Assembly: GCA_002478885.1 (NCBI GenBank)
Contig: DLKC01000017.1
Location: 1-64,000, forward strand
Direction of reading: 5' to 3'
DNA: 64,000 nucleotides
Source: Chitinophagaceae bacterium UBA7600
GTDB taxonomy: Bacteria > Bacteroidota > Bacteroidia > Chitinophagales > Chitinophagaceae
Shown here: one piece after another, positions 61,315 through 64,000 of the stretch
Position numbering within the stretch: position 1 is the first letter of the stretch
Layout of the letters: each line of letters begins with the position of its first letter
The notes under the pieces: generated by a model
Database searches by the model: none
What the model saw: only the letters and a program-made list of their open reading frames with translations
What the model was told of the DNA's origin: nothing
Made by a program: the position numbers and the translations under genes

Positions 61315-62163
61315 ATGAAAGCATTTTTAGGAATGGGTCTGCTCGGCTCAGGCTTTGTAAGGGCCATGTTGCAAAAAGGCGAACCGGTACAGGTTTGGAA
61401 CCGTACTTCTGCAAGGGCAAAACTATTGGAAGTATACGGTGCAAAAGCATTTGATGATGCTGCAGAAGCAGTAAGGGCGGCGGATTTTATTCATCTTACG
61501 CTTAAGGATGATGCCTCAGTCGATGACGTTTTGGAAGCTGCTTCCGCAGGGTTTAAGCATAACGTTATTATTATTGATCATACGACCACTTCTGCCAAAG
61601 GTGCAATTCAAAGAACGTCGTACTGGAAAAGTAAAGGTGTTATTTATTTACATGCACCGGTTTTTATGGGGCCCCAGAATGCTTTGGAGAGTACTGGTTT
61701 TATGCTTGTTTCAGGTGATCAATCAGTCATTTGCACTGTAGAATCAGCACTATCGAAAATGACAGGCAAACTGCTCAACTTCGGAGCGGAAGAAGGGAAA
61801 GCCGCCGCCTTAAAACTATCGGGAAATTTGTTTTTACAATGCCTCACTGCAGGGCTTTCAGATGCGCTTGCGCTTGGCAAAGTTCAAGGTGTTAAAGCCG
61901 AAGAACTGCTTTTACTGCTAAACAACTGGAATCCCGGTGCAATTGCTCCGGCAAGGTTGAAAAAGATCACGGAAGGAAAATTTAATGAGCCGTCCTGGGA
62001 ATTGAATATGGCGCGCAAAGATGCAGGGCTTATGCTGGGTGCAGCAAAAGATGCTGGTGTTAATTTGGCCCTGATTCCTGCTATTGCTGCGGTGATGGAT
62101 GAATGGATCAGCCGCGGCCACGGTACTGATGACTGGACCGTTATTGCCAAAAATAGTCTTTGA
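61315..62163 (+). CDS. NAD(P)-dependent beta-hydroxyacid dehydrogenase (HIBADH-like)
   Basis: Oxidoreductase of the 3-hydroxyisobutyrate dehydrogenase family, which also includes succinic semialdehyde reductases. N-terminal Rossmann segment FLGMGLLGSGFVRAML, then HLTLKDDASVDDVL, YLHAPVFMGPQNALESTGFM (substrate segment), AALKLSGNLFLQ (catalytic Lys position, KLSGN) and ELNMARKDAGLMLGAA in the C-terminal helical domain. Length 282 is normal. Substrate unknown. Confidence 0.85.
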   Translation: MKAFLGMGLLGSGFVRAMLQKGEPVQVWNRTSARAKLLEVYGAKAFDDAAEAVRAADFIHLTLKDDASVDDVLEAASAGFKHNVIIIDHTTTSAKGAIQRTSYWKSKGVIYLHAPVFMGPQNALESTGFMLVSGDQSVICTVESALSKMTGKLLNFGAEEGKAAALKLSGNLFLQCLTAGLSDALALGKVQGVKAEELLLLLNNWNPGAIAPARLKKITEGKFNEPSWELNMARKDAGLMLGAAKDAGVNLALIPAIAAVMDEWISRGHGTDDWTVIAKNSL

Positions 62164-62192
62164 GTTTAAAAGATTTTTAGCCGATAATTTTA

Positions 62193-62275
62193 TCTGCTGA
62201 ATTACGAACTGAAAGCACAAGAGTGCGACGCAAGAACCGATGCTACCTGCACAAAAGCCAGGTGCATAAAAGGCT
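62193..62275 (-). repeat. Dispersed intergenic repeat, locus 25
   Basis: Minus A-type core ACAAGAGTGCGACGCAAG at 62217-62234, preceded by CTGCTGAATTACGAACTGAA and followed by CCGATGCTAC and AGCCAGGTGCATAAAAGG. It ends against the stop of the next gene. Confidence 0.85.
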
Positions 62276-62277
62276 TT

Positions 62278-63969
62278 CTAGAAAAAAAACTCAAACGCTC
62301 CCTTTATTTCCTGCGAACACTTTTGTGCCTCAATGGCGCGTAATTCAATACGACGAATTTTACCGCTGATGGTTTTCGGCAACTCTTTTACAAACTCGAT
62401 GATGCGTGGCGTTTTATAGGAAGCCAGGTTTTTTTTGGCAAACGCGAAAATTTCTTCGGCGATGGCAGCGCCGGGCTCATATGCGTTGCTTAAAACAATG
62501 AAAGCCTTTACAACGAAGCCGCGGACCTCGTGCGGACTTGCTACAACAGCCGACTCTACTACAGACTCATGTTCCAATAAAATACTTTCCACTTCAAAAG
62601 GGCCAACGCGGTAATCGGAAGTTTTAATAACGTCATCATCCCGGCCGACAAACCAGATGTAGCCATCAGCATCTTTGTATGCCTTGTCGCCGGTATAATA
62701 GAGGTCGTGCTTAAACACATCATTCTTTTTTGCACGGTCGCCAAAGTATTCGGTAAAAATGCCATTGGGTTTTGTGCCGGCCGTTCTCACAGTAATATTT
62801 CCTTCTTCATCGACCGGCATTTCATCACCATTATCATCAGCAATAACAATGTCGTAAAGAAAAGTAGGCTTTCCCATAGAACCTGGCTTTATTTTATGGC
62901 CCGGAAGATTGGCAACCAGCAATGTACTTTCTGTTTGTCCATACCCATCGCGAATGGTTAGGCCTGTTCCTTTCCTCCATGCTTCAATGATCTCGGGATT
63001 CAAAGGTTCTCCGGCTGCCACGCACTCACGAAGATTGAATTTATACGATTTAAGATCTTCAAGTATAAGCATACGTAAGGCTGTTGGCGGCGAGCAAAAT
63101 GTGGTGACTTTATGTTGCTGAATCAAAGCCAGTTGTTCCGCAGCATTAAAACGCCCTTTCTGATAAAACGCGAATACTGTTGCCCCAACACTCCATGGCG
63201 CAAAAAAACTGCTCCACGCAAATTTTGCCCAACCCGGCTGCGATATGTTATAATGCACGTCGCCCTTTCGTAAACCAATCCATGATGCTGTTGTTAAATG
63301 TCCGAGCGGATAGCTCAGGTGTGTATGTGTAACAATTTTCGGCATTCCGGTAGTACCCGAAGTGAAGAATAAAAATAAGGGGTCGCCAGCATTGGTATCG
63401 GCGGCTTCGGCCTCATCGCTTTCCAAAACAATTTCATCAAAGGAAGTCCAACCTTGAGCCGACCCGTTAACAATAATCTTAGTTGTTACCGATTTTCCTA
63501 CGAGCACTTCAGCTTCGTCGATTTTTGCTGCGTTGTCGGCATCTGCAATTACGGCGTCGGGCATTAATTTGCCAAAGCGATAAACAATATCATGCACACT
63601 TAAAATAGTCGCTGCTGGTATTAACCGAAAGCCGCCCTTAACGGAAGTCATTACCGTAAGCCAGTTTTCTGGCAGCAATGGTATTTGTGAATATAAAACA
63701 TGGTTTTGCCGTAATCCTTTTCGGCGCAGCAAATTCAGGAAGCGGTTGCATAAAAGGCTAACCTCGCGAAATGAAAACTGCTTTGTTTGCTCAGCATCTG
63801 TCCACAAGAGCGCAGTCGCATCCGGGTCATCCTTCGCATTTATGTGTTCAAATATTTCCTTGGCCCAATTGAATTTTTTCGGCCTTTTAATTTCCGTTTC
63901 ATAAAGCGATTGAAAATCACCTTTGGCAATGAGATCGCGGCATTCCCTAAACAGTTGCTCCATACTCAT
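62278..63969 (-). CDS. AMP-binding acyl-CoA synthetase (medium-chain/acetyl-CoA synthetase-like)
   Basis: Activates a carboxylic acid as acyl-AMP and then acyl-CoA. P-loop-like LFFTSGTTGMPKIVTHTH (about 196-213), YGQTESTL (A5-type), YYTGDKAYKDADGYIWFVGRDDDVIKTSDYRVG (A7-A8 region, here in pieces) and the catalytic lysine in LPKTISGKIRRIEL near the C-terminus. Length 563 fits the ACSM/acetyl-CoA synthetase group. The first ATG at 63969 is used; 63963 is an alternative. The acid substrate is not known. Confidence 0.88.
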   Translation of the reverse strand: MSMEQLFRECRDLIAKGDFQSLYETEIKRPKKFNWAKEIFEHINAKDDPDATALLWTDAEQTKQFSFREVSLLCNRFLNLLRRKGLRQNHVLYSQIPLLPENWLTVMTSVKGGFRLIPAATILSVHDIVYRFGKLMPDAVIADADNAAKIDEAEVLVGKSVTTKIIVNGSAQGWTSFDEIVLESDEAEAADTNAGDPLFLFFTSGTTGMPKIVTHTHLSYPLGHLTTASWIGLRKGDVHYNISQPGWAKFAWSSFFAPWSVGATVFAFYQKGRFNAAEQLALIQQHKVTTFCSPPTALRMLILEDLKSYKFNLRECVAAGEPLNPEIIEAWRKGTGLTIRDGYGQTESTLLVANLPGHKIKPGSMGKPTFLYDIVIADDNGDEMPVDEEGNITVRTAGTKPNGIFTEYFGDRAKKNDVFKHDLYYTGDKAYKDADGYIWFVGRDDDVIKTSDYRVGPFEVESILLEHESVVESAVVASPHEVRGFVVKAFIVLSNAYEPGAAIAEEIFAFAKKNLASYKTPRIIEFVKELPKTISGKIRRIELRAIEAQKCSQEIKGAFEFFF

Positions 63970-64000
63970 ACAACAAGCTTTTATTATTTATAAAAATACG

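Noticed and set aside
7024..62275. Intergenic repeat as transcription terminator
   Set aside because: Copies lie in divergent promoter regions (loci 5, 8, 9, 21) as well as between tandem genes, and separate hairpins with T-runs exist beside several copies.
4801..62280. CRISPR array as explanation for the repeated cores
   Set aside because: Copies are single or paired, kilobases apart, in both orientations, with no regular spacers and no cas genes.

Overview
The window looks like chromosomal DNA of a Bacteroidota organism, most likely a member of the Chitinophagaceae. The evidence is the alternative complex III genes (ActB/ActA type), a T9SS-type C-terminal sorting domain, many Cys lipoproteins and signal peptides, families common in this phylum (TIGR02757, IPExxxVDY-like, DUF1501/DUF1549/DUF1553), few Shine-Dalgarno sites, and promoters resembling TTG-N16-20-TAnnTTTG. 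No tRNA, rRNA, CRISPR array, insertion sequence or phage gene was found.

Layout. 1-4.0 kb: respiratory ActB (cut by the left edge) and ActA, minus strand. 4.2-22.8 kb: mostly housekeeping genes: purN, a fatty acid desaturase, a DinB protein, a cystathionine gamma-synthase/lyase, an arginine deiminase + CtlX pair, pterin dehydratase, an M28 peptidase, a radical SAM protein, a sterol desaturase-like protein, a NadR-type kinase, a NifU-like protein, an ArsC-family gene broken by a stop codon, a beta-lactamase-fold hydrolase, and an ECF sigma factor with a small zinc-binding anti-sigma. 23-31 kb: a CarB reading frame that covers only the first half of the enzyme, a sulfatase, small genes, a GbsR/MarR regulator with two matching candidate operators, and a histone H1-like Lys/Ala/Pro protein. 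31-52.4 kb: a region devoted to glycans and extracytoplasmic redox: two tandem PSCyt1/PSD1 cytochrome proteins, a DUF1501 protein, a GH36-like enzyme, a sugar isomerase-like TIM barrel, a DUF2231-cytochrome-LRR protein, a GH-like/SUMF1 fusion, GH18, PQQ-type sugar dehydrogenase and GH16 enzymes. 52.6-64 kb: a multi-PAS histidine kinase with a single-domain response regulator, another TIM-barrel isomerase, penicillin acylase-type hydrolase, esterase, HIBADH-like dehydrogenase and an acyl-CoA synthetase.

The most unusual signal is not a gene. An intergenic repeat of roughly 60-100 bp occurs at 25 places (about 32 cores). Each copy has an 18-bp core, GTTGYGTCRCWCWCTTGT in one orientation, followed or preceded at fixed spacing by a GGCATCGCC-like block and a CCCGGCT-like block. 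There are two core variants (GCGTCGC and GTGTCAC). They differ at mirror positions, so the dyad symmetry is kept. Seven loci hold two cores facing each other, and several of these mix the two variants. The repeat lies between convergent, divergent and co-directional genes alike, and never inside a gene that I consider real.

Other points worth checking are the half-length CarB, the nonsense codon in the ArsC-like gene, the tandem PSCyt1/PSD1 duplication, the SUMF1 domain lacking the FGE cysteines, and the matched operators around the GbsR gene.
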